The position numbers and the translations under genes were made by a program. A DNA stretch of 64,000 bases. Origin: CALXXL01 sp964512385 (GTDB lineage: Bacteria; Verrucomicrobiota; Lentisphaeria; Victivallales; Victivallaceae). The DNA is taken from contig CAZEHZ010000001.1 of assembly GCA_964512385.1 (NCBI GenBank), positions 1 to 64,000 on the forward strand, written 5' to 3'. The stretch's first letter is position 1. Each line of letters starts with the position of its first letter. Below, piece after piece: positions 54,085 through 61,493 of this stretch. The notes under the pieces are model-generated. The model saw only the letters and a list, made by a program, of their open reading frames with translations, ran no database searches and was not told the DNA's origin.

Positions 54085-55086
54085 TTTACGCCCGGTTAAG
54101 AAGAACATATTCATAACTCCTTTACCCTTAACCTCCAGCGGTTCACGGGGCAAAAACTCAAACTGCTCTTTAACCAGTTGATAGGAACTTTCGGACACAT
54201 TGATTTTCATTGGTTCGGAATTACTTTCCATGCGGCTTGCCGTATTGATGGTATCGCCAAAAACGTCATAGATATATTTTTCCATTCCCACAATACCGCC
54301 CACCACTTTTCCAGAGTGTATCCCCATCCGCATCATCCACTTATACTGGCTGTTCCGATTGCGTTCCTCAATAAACTGCATCGCTTCCAGTGCCGACTTC
54401 ATAATATTGGCGCAATGATTCACGCACGGCACCGGCATTCCGGACACGCTTAAATAGGCGTCGCCGATAGTTTTTATGCGTTCGCAGCCGTTCGCCACAA
54501 AAATGCGGTCAAAAGCGGTAAAAATTTCGCTTAATTCTGCAATCAATACGCCCGGTTCCAGTTGACTTGAAATAGATGTAAACCCAACGATATCAGAGAA
54601 AAACACCGTAACATTTTCAAACAGTTCCGGTGCGCTGGTTCCATTTTTGCTTAAATCCTCAATAACCCGTTCCGGCAAAATATTTCGCAACAACTTAGCC
54701 GAGCGTTCCTGTTCTTCACGCAGATTTTCGGTAACTTCCATCAAGCGGATATTGGCGTCGGCCATAGCATATTTCTGTTTTTCCAGTTCTTCGGTCTTGG
54801 CGGTAAGTTGTTCCCGCAGTTCCAGCAAGCTGACGCTAGCCTCGGCCATGGCAAATTTCTGTTCAGTAAGTTCGGTGCGTTCTTGAATCATGGTTTCCCG
54901 TTCCCGCAGCATTTTTTCCGACACTTCCTTAAAGTTGGCCGTGCGGGTTTTAAACGCATCCAACTCATTTTCATAACGTTTCTCCTCTTCGCCGATTATT
55001 TTAGTAAAGCGTTTGTATTGAACAAACAACATCACACTCAGCGTTAAAGAAAGCGCAATAAAAATAAAACCGGTAACCATCCACAC
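54082..55086 (-). CDS. Class III adenylate cyclase with coiled-coil signalling helix
   Basis: 334 residues. One TM helix (~4-24), a long coiled coil (~30-150) and a catalytic domain (~155-330). Two tandem coiled-coil units resemble each other (EQKFAMAEASVSLLELREQL and KQKYAMADANIRLMEVTENL). Metal Asp residues are in FFSDIVGFTS and TIGDAYLSVSG. The specificity Lys in RIKTIGDAY and Asp in YDVFGDT point to ATP, and the N/R pair is in NTASRMES. GTG 55086 is chosen: AGGAG lies 9 nt upstream and it starts 4 nt after the glycosyltransferase stop. The copy C end provides its stop codon. Confidence 0.85.
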   Translation of the reverse strand: MWMVTGFIFIALSLTLSVMLFVQYKRFTKIIGEEEKRYENELDAFKTRTANFKEVSEKMLRERETMIQERTELTEQKFAMAEASVSLLELREQLTAKTEELEKQKYAMADANIRLMEVTENLREEQERSAKLLRNILPERVIEDLSKNGTSAPELFENVTVFFSDIVGFTSISSQLEPGVLIAELSEIFTAFDRIFVANGCERIKTIGDAYLSVSGMPVPCVNHCANIMKSALEAMQFIEERNRNSQYKWMMRMGIHSGKVVGGIVGMEKYIYDVFGDTINTASRMESNSEPMKINVSESSYQLVKEQFEFLPREPLEVKGKGVMNMFFLTGRK

Positions 55087-55090
55087 AGTC

Positions 55091-55846
55091 TCAGTCTCCT
55101 GTTTTGGGCAAAACTTCACTCCACGGGCGTTTATAGAACTCGCTTTCAGGTGCAAACACGTTAAATTTAACGATATGCCATAATGCCGCCACGCCGTCTT
55201 TCCAAGTAATTTTCTTACCTTCGTCATAGCGACGCGGACGATACGAAATCGGTTCCTGCCAAATACGCAACATCCGTGCGGCGGCCAACTTAGCGGTCAT
55301 TTCCACCTCGATGCCGAACCGTTGACTGGACAAATTGAGATTCTGAATAACCTCTCTTTTAAACGCCTTATAGCAGGTTTCCATATCAGACAAATTAATA
55401 TCGCTGAACACGTTGGAGAAAAAAGTCAAAAACTTGTTCCCCATTTCATGCCGAAAAAACCTCACCATCCCCGGCGTGCCCATAAATCTGGAGCCATAAA
55501 CCACATCCGCCTGATTTTCGATTAACGGTTTCAATACTTTCGGATATTCCGCCGGGTCATATTCAAAGTCGGCATCCTGTACAATCACAAACGGCTTAGT
55601 TGCCTCGGCAAATCCCCGAATCAGCGCCGCGCCTTTGCCTTGATTCACCGCCTGATTAAGCAATTTAACCCGTGGATTATCGGCAAAAGTCTGTAATTTT
55701 TCCCAACTTTTATCTTTACTGGCGTCATTAACGGCAATCACTTCGCCCACTTCTGGGCGAGCCAGCACGCTGTTCAACAGTTGAACAATGGTATTTTCTT
55801 CATTATAAACCGGCACAATGACCGACAAACATTGATTTAATTCCAT
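55091..55846 (-). CDS. Family 2 glycosyltransferase, dolichyl-phosphate-mannose-synthase-like
   Basis: 251-residue GT-A glycosyltransferase, probably soluble: SVIVPVYNEENTIVQLLNSVL, VIAVNDASKDKSWEKL, KGAALIRGFAEATKPFVIVQDADFEYDP (DxD-type motif), YGSRFMGTPGM, CYKAFKREVIQNL. The two C-terminal TM helices of ArnC-type enzymes are absent, so it is not called arnC. Start ATG 55846 follows the proC stop by 2 nt; a longer frame exists. It may glycosylate a polyprenyl phosphate. It sits between proC and the cyclase. Confidence 0.85.
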   Translation of the reverse strand: MELNQCLSVIVPVYNEENTIVQLLNSVLARPEVGEVIAVNDASKDKSWEKLQTFADNPRVKLLNQAVNQGKGAALIRGFAEATKPFVIVQDADFEYDPAEYPKVLKPLIENQADVVYGSRFMGTPGMVRFFRHEMGNKFLTFFSNVFSDINLSDMETCYKAFKREVIQNLNLSSQRFGIEVEMTAKLAAARMLRIWQEPISYRPRRYDEGKKITWKDGVAALWHIVKFNVFAPESEFYKRPWSEVLPKTGD

Positions 55847-55848
55847 AA

Positions 55849-56664
55849 CTATTTCGTCTTTCCCAACTCTTCCGAACGTTTTGCCGCCTGAATCACCGCA
55901 CCCGCCACGCAACTGCGGAACGCATGTTTATCCAGTTCAGCCACGCCTCTGGCGGTGGTTCCGCCTGGAGAAATCACCTCATCCCGCAAAACCGCCGGAT
56001 GTTTTCCGGTTTCCTGTACTAACTTAGCCGCGCCGATTACGGTTTGCACCGCCAGCTCCTGCGCCAAATCCCGTGGCAAGCCCTCTTGAACGCCGCCGTC
56101 GGCCAGCGCCATAATAAACTCAAACACATACGCCGGGCCGCTGCCGGACAATCCGGTAACCGCATTCAGTAGCGGCTCATTCACCGGTTTAGCAATCCCG
56201 ATGGCGGACAATATGTATTGAACGATTTCCAAATCCGCATCCGTCAAATTTTCGGCGGCATACGCACTGGCGCCTTCGCCAATCAAAGCCGGAGTATTGG
56301 GCATTACCCGCACAATTTTTTCTGCTCCGGTCAGCTCCCGCAATCTTGCAATCGGCACGCCGGCGACAATAGAAATAATGAATTTATTTTGGAGTAATTT
56401 AACGCCGCCGCACATTTTTACTGCGTCGGCCAGATATTGCGGCTTAACGGCTAACAAAACAATATCGGCACAAGTTAAAAAAGTCTCCGGAGCATCACTG
56501 CAAATATTTTTCACGCCGGTAGCATTAAAAAACGCGGCGGCGGCTTTGCAGTTAACATCAAAGGCATAAATGTTTTCACTGTTTTCCGCCGAGCGTTTAA
56601 CCAAGCCTCCGGCAATAGCGGACGCCATTTTACCGGCGCCTAAAAACATAATTTTTTTATTCAT
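55849..56664 (-). CDS. proC: Pyrroline-5-carboxylate reductase
   Basis: Last step of proline synthesis (NADPH-dependent). 271 residues: MFLGAGKMASAIAGGLV (nucleotide-binding glycines), VLLAVKPQYLADAV, VRVMPNTPALIGEGASAY, LNAVTGLSGSGPAYVFEFIMALADGGVQEGLPRDLA, and EVISPGGTTARGVAELDKHAFR. These cover the whole family pattern. It lies 12 bp after uppP's end and 2 bp before the glycosyltransferase start. Confidence 0.95.
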   Translation of the reverse strand: MNKKIMFLGAGKMASAIAGGLVKRSAENSENIYAFDVNCKAAAAFFNATGVKNICSDAPETFLTCADIVLLAVKPQYLADAVKMCGGVKLLQNKFIISIVAGVPIARLRELTGAEKIVRVMPNTPALIGEGASAYAAENLTDADLEIVQYILSAIGIAKPVNEPLLNAVTGLSGSGPAYVFEFIMALADGGVQEGLPRDLAQELAVQTVIGAAKLVQETGKHPAVLRDEVISPGGTTARGVAELDKHAFRSCVAGAVIQAAKRSEELGKTK

Positions 56665-56676
56665 TTACAAACCATC

Positions 56677-57498
56677 CTAACGAGTTGCAGAATAAATATA
56701 AAGAGCTAAGGTAAAAACACCTGCGCCATAAACATACCAGGCGAACCATTGCAGTTTACCACGATTAAGCATTCCCACCAAGACTTTCAACGACCCATAT
56801 CCGACAATGGCCGACACCGCAAATCCGATCATCCAGTAAATCCACGGTGTATTGCTGATAAATTCGGGATTTTTAATGCAGTCGAGACTTTCCAGCAACA
56901 CGGCTCCGCCGATGGCCGGAATCGCCAGCAGGAAGGAGAATTGAGCGCAGTCAATAGTTTTCAACTTCATTTTCATTGCCGTGGAAATGGTACTGCCGGA
57001 ACGAGAAATTCCCGGAGCGATGGCCACGGCCTGTGCCAATCCGATAATCAGTGCCTGTTTCCATGAAATAGCGTCTAACGGCACGGCCGCCGCTTCTTCT
57101 TCCGGCGAGCGTTTGCGCAAGCCGACCAAAAGCAGGGTTCCGGTAACAAAGAAACCGATGGCCGGAATCCATAGTGGCGTAAAGATAATATCGTCAAGCC
57201 CGGTTTTTTTAATCAGAACGCCCACGATACCGGCGGGAATTGTGCCGATAATCACGGCGATGATTAAGTTAATTTTTTTATCCCGCAGAATCTGCCATAT
57301 TTGTTGAAAATAAAAAACTAAAATGGCCAAAAGAGTTCCGGCATGAAGAATAACGTTTAACAGCAAATTGCTTTCCGGGTTGGTTTTGAGCAAATATTGC
57401 AATACCTGTAAATGCCCGGACGAGCTGATGGGCAGAAATTCCGCCACGCCTTGGAATGCCGCCAAAACGACAACTTTAATCAATTCAACAAAGTTCAT
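56677..57498 (-). CDS. uppP: UppP/BacA, undecaprenyl-diphosphatase
   Basis: Inner-membrane phosphatase that regenerates the undecaprenyl phosphate carrier for peptidoglycan and lipid A sugar transfer. 273 residues with eight hydrophobic segments. Catalytic loop 1 is GVAEFLPISSSGHL (Glu and Ser), loop 2 is APGISRSGSTIS (Arg), both near-perfect matches. AAGGAG 7 nt before ATG. A stable hairpin stands 26 nt upstream (57524-57558). It is the first gene after the repeat tract. Confidence 0.94.
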   Translation of the reverse strand: MNFVELIKVVVLAAFQGVAEFLPISSSGHLQVLQYLLKTNPESNLLLNVILHAGTLLAILVFYFQQIWQILRDKKINLIIAVIIGTIPAGIVGVLIKKTGLDDIIFTPLWIPAIGFFVTGTLLLVGLRKRSPEEEAAAVPLDAISWKQALIIGLAQAVAIAPGISRSGSTISTAMKMKLKTIDCAQFSFLLAIPAIGGAVLLESLDCIKNPEFISNTPWIYWMIGFAVSAIVGYGSLKVLVGMLNRGKLQWFAWYVYGAGVFTLALYIYSATR

Positions 57499-57523
57499 TT
57501 ATACTCCTTAAAAAATGCAAAAT

Positions 57524-57558
57524 TGCCGATTCAGGAGCATTAGACTCCTGTATCGGCA
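57524..57558 (-). terminator. Strong leader hairpin upstream of uppP
   Basis: Arms TGCCGAT(A)CAGGAG and CTCCTG(A)ATCGGCA form 13 pairs with one mismatch and a short loop. On the minus strand it is followed by TTTTGCATTTTTT and then the SD of uppP. It may end transcription from upstream or act as an attenuator for uppP. Confidence 0.55.
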
Positions 57559-57711
57559 GTTATAAAGTGCAAAAAACACCGGTTGTAAACGCCATAACGT
57601 CCGGAAGTTATGAAGCGTAACACATAAAAAAAACGCCTCAAATATAACGCTCCGAACCTTGTAACGTCAACCCCCAACTACCCCGCCAGCCACAACCACA
57701 GCCGACCGAAA

Positions 57712-57811
57712 NNNNNNNNNNNNNNNNNNNNNNNNNNNNNNNNNNNNNNNNNNNNNNNNNNNNNNNNNNNNNNNNNNNNNNNNNNNNNNNNNNNNNNNNN
57801 NNNNNNNNNNN
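57712..57811. other. Assembly gap (100 N)
   Basis: Exactly 100 N in a tandem repeat, the usual placeholder for a scaffold join of unknown length. Sequences on both sides fit the same repeat family, so the number of units is not known. Confidence 0.98.
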
Positions 57812-57813
57812 TC

Positions 57814-57973
57814 TTCAACCAGCCGACCGAAATCTTCAACCAGCCGACCGAAATCTTCAACCAGCCGACCGAAATCTTCAACCAGCCAACCAAATTTTCA
57901 ACCGGCCAACCAAATTTTCAATCGGCCAACCAAATTTTCAATCGGCCAACCAAATTTTCAACCAGCCAACCGG
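57814..57973. repeat. Tandem repeat of 20-21 bp units
   Basis: Eight units after the gap: three of 21 bp (TTCAACCAGCCGACCGAAATC), then four of 20 bp with CCAACCAAATT ends and small changes, and a final partial one at the start of the next gene. On the minus strand the 21-bp units would read GWLKISV per turn. However, the 20-bp units shift the frame every turn, so translation is unlikely. One more copy, partly hidden, is at ~57690-57711 to the left of the gap. Confidence 0.85.
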
Positions 57974-58276
57974 TTAGTCGATGGAGAATTCGGCGGCTTC
58001 GGCATTGGCGCCGGAGAAGTCGCTGGATTCGGGCAAAACTTCATTAACGTCAACATCGATTTCTTCAACCGTATCCGCCACAGCATCTTCGCCGGCAGTT
58101 TTGGCCTCACGAAGAACGGAGCGAATCTTACCGCCGGCCGCGGCTAAATCAATATCATGCTCTGCGAGTTGTTCACGGGCGATAAAATAGCCGACAGTAA
58201 AAATTATCACAGTTAATAATAATATCAAGCCCAAAAGCTGGCCGAAGGTAATATTTCCGGCTTTTTTTGCACACAT
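57974..58276 (-). CDS. Small membrane protein of unknown function
   Basis: 100 residues with one TM helix (about 9-29: FGQLLGLILLLTVIIFTVGYF), then a charged helical part (KIRSVLREAKTAGEDAVADTV) and an acidic C-terminus (EEIDVDVNEV). The gene starts 6 nt after the XRE regulator stop with GGGAGAG 10 nt upstream, so the two are in one operon. The stop region ATCGACTAA coincides with the repeat end motif, possibly by chance. Confidence 0.72.
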   Translation of the reverse strand: MCAKKAGNITFGQLLGLILLLTVIIFTVGYFIAREQLAEHDIDLAAAGGKIRSVLREAKTAGEDAVADTVEEIDVDVNEVLPESSDFSGANAEAAEFSID

Positions 58277-58281
58277 AACGG

Positions 58282-59352
58282 TTAAACTCTCCCGTGCGGA
58301 ATAAATTCAATACTGCTGACGGGGATGATAATGTCAAAATCGCGTTCGTTAAGGGGCAGAGCTTTGTTGGATTTGCGGAAGAGCTTGCGGCCCACTAAGG
58401 CGCTGCGGGAGCTGTCCAACATCAGCAACGCCATTTTCTTGGATGCCCGTTCCCGCACCAGAGCCAGTTCGCCGGCACATAAGCTGCTTAAATTTTTAAC
58501 CGTCAACTTCCATGCGGAACATCCGGCTAAATCCAAATCGGACCCGCGCAAAATAAGTTCCAGCGGGCGATCGATGGGAAAACTGGCAACTTCAGCGGCG
58601 GTATTGCCGTAAATATCACGCCCGGCAGACGTAATCCGGCGCCAGAAATCGCGGAAGCGCATCGTGGTGGGGAGAACGGCCGTCATATTAGGCATCATGT
58701 TGGGCATCATATTGTTGGGCATCATGCCCTGCATCATGCCCTGCATCATTCCGGGCACTTGAGCGTAGCCTTGATTTTGATTCATCATAGACTGCACGGG
58801 GTTATTCGGCTGGTAGTTGGATGTATTTTCCCGTAAAGACAATCCGCCTAATTCGCGAATGGGTTCTCCAGTTTCAAAAACCCGCCAATCTAAACCGGCG
58901 GCGGTAAAGAGTTCTTCTTTGGGGCAGCGTAAAACGATGGCGAGGCGTTGTAAATCGCCCATATCCGGCACCACATCAGGAGTATTTTCCATTAATTCCA
59001 GTAAATTTTCCGGCAGTTGGCAGGCCCGTGCAACGTCCGCCAAACTGAAGCCGTTTTCGCGGCGGTATTTGGCCAGCAGTTCGCCCAGCGGAGACTGCAC
59101 GGACTCATCGCCGCAGCGTATTTTGGAGAGCAAACAACGCAGTTCAAACACGCGATGGCGGCTTAAGCCGAGCATTTCGCAAATGGAGTTCAACTGCACC
59201 ATACTTGGTGTAATTTTCCCTTGTAAGAGTTGAGATATAGCGGATGGCGTAACCCCCAGCTGGTCGGCAATAGAATTTTGTTTAACCCGGTTGCGCACCA
59301 GTTCATACCGTAAAATTTCGGCTAATTTCAAACGTAATGGATTCTTATTCAT
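58282..59352 (-). CDS. XRE-type regulator with Met-rich linker
   Basis: 356 residues. First HTH at about 12-70 (QNSIADQLGVTPSAISQLLQGK, a classic XRE helix-turn-helix). A second at ~90-145 (SLADVARACQLPENLLELMEN) is less canonical. A linker at ~195-235 is dominated by Met, Gln, Asn and Pro (MMQGMMQGMMPNNMM), followed by a C-terminal domain of ~120 residues of mixed alpha/beta type with no named family. ATG 59352 has AAGGA 8 nt upstream; a frame-equivalent ATG three codons earlier has no proper spacing. It precedes a small membrane protein gene; its promoter lies between inverted half-sites. Confidence 0.82.
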   Translation of the reverse strand: MNKNPLRLKLAEILRYELVRNRVKQNSIADQLGVTPSAISQLLQGKITPSMVQLNSICEMLGLSRHRVFELRCLLSKIRCGDESVQSPLGELLAKYRRENGFSLADVARACQLPENLLELMENTPDVVPDMGDLQRLAIVLRCPKEELFTAAGLDWRVFETGEPIRELGGLSLRENTSNYQPNNPVQSMMNQNQGYAQVPGMMQGMMQGMMPNNMMPNMMPNMTAVLPTTMRFRDFWRRITSAGRDIYGNTAAEVASFPIDRPLELILRGSDLDLAGCSAWKLTVKNLSSLCAGELALVRERASKKMALLMLDSSRSALVGRKLFRKSNKALPLNERDFDIIIPVSSIEFIPHGRV

Positions 59353-59400
59353 TTTAGTCATCCTTATTTTAAAAATTATATTTTAAATTAACGTTCCATC

Positions 59401-59468
59401 ATTTACAACATATAGCTTTTACTTAATATAGTATGCCCAAAAAAACTTTTCAACCCTAAGTTGTAAAT
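59401..59468. promoter_or_regulatory. Inverted ATTTACAAC half-sites flanking the XRE promoter
   Basis: ATTTACAAC at 59401-59409 and GTTGTAAAT at 59460-59468 are perfect inverse complements, 50 bp apart and enclosing the promoter at 59425-59453. The right arm touches the xseA stop codon. Such spacing suits repression by a looping or doubly bound regulator, here probably autoregulation. Confidence 0.45.
59425..59453 (-). promoter_or_regulatory. Promoter of the XRE regulator operon
   Basis: TTGAAA, 17 nt, TATATT on the minus strand, close to the consensus. The predicted start lies ~65 nt before the gene. Confidence 0.6.
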
Positions 59469-60670
59469 TATTTCACAATAATATCTTTTATTTGCCCAAC
59501 GAACTGCCCGCCGGCCAAAGAAACCGTAACATTTTCCTGTATTTTTAAGTCATTAATTTTATTAATTACTCTACCATTCTGATTTTGGACCATGGCAAAA
59601 CCGCGTTCCAGCACCGCAAATGGATTTAACGCTGTCAATTTACCGTTCAACATTTGTAATTTGCTGTTCTGCAAGGTTAAACTGCGATTTACATTAACCG
59701 TCAACCGTCGTTCATCTTCATCCAGCTGCTGCTGGCGCAACTCAATCAGGTGGCGGGGTTCACGCAGGATATAATGCCCGGCGGCCCGATTAAGCCGATA
59801 ATGTAAATTTTCCAGTTTCCGCTGCATAAAAGTGCGCAAGTCGTTATTGCATCGCCATAACTGTTCATAGAGTTCGGCGTAGTTATCGAATAACGCTCCG
59901 GCGGCGGCACTTGGTGTCGGCGCCCGGAAATCGGCCGCAAAATCGCAAATGGTAAAGTCAATTTCATGCCCGATTGCGCTAATTACCGGCAAGGCGCAAT
60001 CCGCCACCTGCCGCGCTAAAAATTCGTCATTAAACGGCCACAGGTCCTCCATACTGCCGCCGCCCCGGGTAATAACCACCACATCAACCCCGTTATTATG
60101 CCGGTTAAAAAACTCCAACGCCCGGCAAACCTCTTTTACCGTATTTGCGCCCTGCATCGTAGCGGGATACACGGCGATATCGGCGGCCGGAAATTTCTCA
60201 AGCGCCAGGCGGACAAAGTCCCGCACGGCGGCGCCGTCCGGGGCGGTAATCACGCCCACCCGTCTGGGAAATCTGGGCAACGGCTTTTTGCGTTCGGCGG
60301 CAAACAAGCCTTCGGCCTCCAACTTTTTGCGCACCAGTTCAAACTCCCGTAACAAATCGCCCCGCCCGGCCAATCTTACATTGCGGATATTGAACTGATA
60401 TTCGCCTCGTGCCGGATAGCAGCTTAACTTGCCGAACGCCTCCACTTTGCTGCCGATCTGCAGTTGCATATTCCCGGCCATTTGCGCTCCGCCGAACCAA
60501 GTTGCCTTAATCTGGCACTTCTCATCTTTTAAAATCAGATACACATGCCCCGACCGATGAATATTGATAGTGCCGATTTCGCCGGTCAGCCAGAATGGAT
60601 TCATGGCCGACTCCAGTAAATCCCGCACCGCATCATTTACGGCCGAAATACTCCAAACCGGTTCATCCAT
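59468..60670 (-). CDS. xseA: Exodeoxyribonuclease VII large subunit
   Basis: Single-strand-specific exonuclease subunit. 400 residues: an N-terminal OB fold (FWLTGEIGTINIHRSGHVYLILKD), PLPRFPRRVGVITAPDGAAVRDF, VVVITRGGGSMEDLWPFNDE, VISAIGHEIDFTICDFAADFRAPTPSAAA, and a coiled-coil region, then AVLERGFAMVQNQNGRVI. The DFT motif and RGGGS are typical. The start follows the protease stop by 2 nt with GGGGG upstream. No xseB is in the window. Confidence 0.94.
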   Translation of the reverse strand: MDEPVWSISAVNDAVRDLLESAMNPFWLTGEIGTINIHRSGHVYLILKDEKCQIKATWFGGAQMAGNMQLQIGSKVEAFGKLSCYPARGEYQFNIRNVRLAGRGDLLREFELVRKKLEAEGLFAAERKKPLPRFPRRVGVITAPDGAAVRDFVRLALEKFPAADIAVYPATMQGANTVKEVCRALEFFNRHNNGVDVVVITRGGGSMEDLWPFNDEFLARQVADCALPVISAIGHEIDFTICDFAADFRAPTPSAAAGALFDNYAELYEQLWRCNNDLRTFMQRKLENLHYRLNRAAGHYILREPRHLIELRQQQLDEDERRLTVNVNRSLTLQNSKLQMLNGKLTALNPFAVLERGFAMVQNQNGRVINKINDLKIQENVTVSLAGGQFVGQIKDIIVK

Positions 60671-60672
60671 AT

Positions 60673-61317
60673 TTACGCCCCCCTGCCCAACAGAAATTCA
60701 CCCAGCAGCACCCCGGACTGCAGTAGAAAAACCGCGACAATAAACAGGTATCTGAACCCGAAAGAAAACATGGCAAAAAACAACAGCAACATGGCGCCGC
60801 GGGTAAATTCGGTTCGCCCTAACTGCCGTACCGCCGGAAAAATCTCGCACACCGCGCTGTATCCGTCCAGCGGCGGAATCGGCAGCAGGTTAAACATCGC
60901 CATCACAAAATTCAATGCCGCCACCATGATTACCGGGGCGGTATATTGGCTTTCCGGATTAACATGAATCATCAGCACCAGCACGGCGGTAAACACGATA
61001 CCCAAAACAAAATTGGCGATAATCCCGGCCAAGTCCACTAATATGCGTTGATATTTATGTGTAATTCTGCTGTTATTCACCGGCACTCGCCCCCAGCCGA
61101 TGCCGAACATAAGCAGCATAATCAAGCTGTACACGCCCATAACCTTAAGTGGATTTAAGGTTAAATATCCGTTCTCGGCCGCCGTGGAGTCGCCACAAAG
61201 TTTAGCCGTCCAAGCGTGGCAAAACTCGTGCAGGCAAATTGAGAATACCATCAGCACCAAAACAATCAAAAAAAGTATTGGTTCTTCAAACAGTCGAAAA
61301 ACAAATAATTCCTGCAT
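60673..61317 (-). CDS. Site-2 protease family (M50) membrane metalloprotease
   Basis: 214-residue integral membrane zinc protease. HEFCH (His30, Glu31, His34) in the first TM segment is the HExxH site. NLLPIPPLDGYSAV near residues 147-160 is the NPxPxDG-like loop that supplies the third zinc ligand (Asp). About five hydrophobic segments. This is the short form without PDZ domain, often found near xseA, with unknown substrate. GAGGTT 10 nt before ATG. It heads the operon that continues with xseA. Confidence 0.9.
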   Translation of the reverse strand: MQELFVFRLFEEPILFLIVLVLMVFSICLHEFCHAWTAKLCGDSTAAENGYLTLNPLKVMGVYSLIMLLMFGIGWGRVPVNNSRITHKYQRILVDLAGIIANFVLGIVFTAVLVLMIHVNPESQYTAPVIMVAALNFVMAMFNLLPIPPLDGYSAVCEIFPAVRQLGRTEFTRGAMLLLFFAMFSFGFRYLFIVAVFLLQSGVLLGEFLLGRGA

Positions 61318-61442
61318 ATATTACAACCTCATTTCTCACTTTTTAATCTTGATTTATAGTATAGCACGCAAAAAAACAGTTTTCAACTATTTTTTGTAAT
61401 TAATCTCACTTTTTTGCATTTTTTAAAGTCCGGCATAAACAT

Positions 61443-61469
61443 AAAAAAAGCCACGGCAAAAACCGTGGC
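61443..61469 (-). terminator. Rho-independent terminator after sulP
   Basis: On the minus strand GCCACGG, 6-nt loop, CCGTGGC, then a T-run of seven. It starts about 25 bp past the SulP gene's stop. Confidence 0.85.
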
Positions 61470-61493
61470 AAATAAAGTATATGCTTTACCGCT

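Larger units (their letters stand above)
57499..57973. other. Intergenic region with hairpins, tandem repeat and sequencing gap
   Basis: 475 bp between uppP and the small membrane protein gene, of which 100 are N. From left to right: a strong hairpin at 57524-57558, a smaller CATAAC/GTTATG hairpin at 57593-57612, an AT-rich stretch to about 57660, a C-rich stretch, the N gap and the tandem repeat. No coding region is supported. The true length is unknown because of the gap. Confidence 0.7.

Noticed and set aside
55091..55846. ArnC as the identity of the family 2 glycosyltransferase
   Set aside because: It lacks the C-terminal TM helices of ArnC and is 47 kb from the arn genes; its features match soluble DPM1-like enzymes better.
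57678..57893. An open minus-strand frame of GWLKISV repeats across the gap
   Set aside because: The 100 N positions are unknown, the neighbouring 20-bp units break the frame, and there is no start with an SD. It is a by-product of the 21-bp repeat period.
57814..57973. A possible CRISPR array
   Set aside because: The units are contiguous, with no spacers between them, and no cas gene is near.
61443..61469. A riboswitch or small RNA after sulP
   Set aside because: The structure is a simple stem with a T-run and is fully explained as a terminator.
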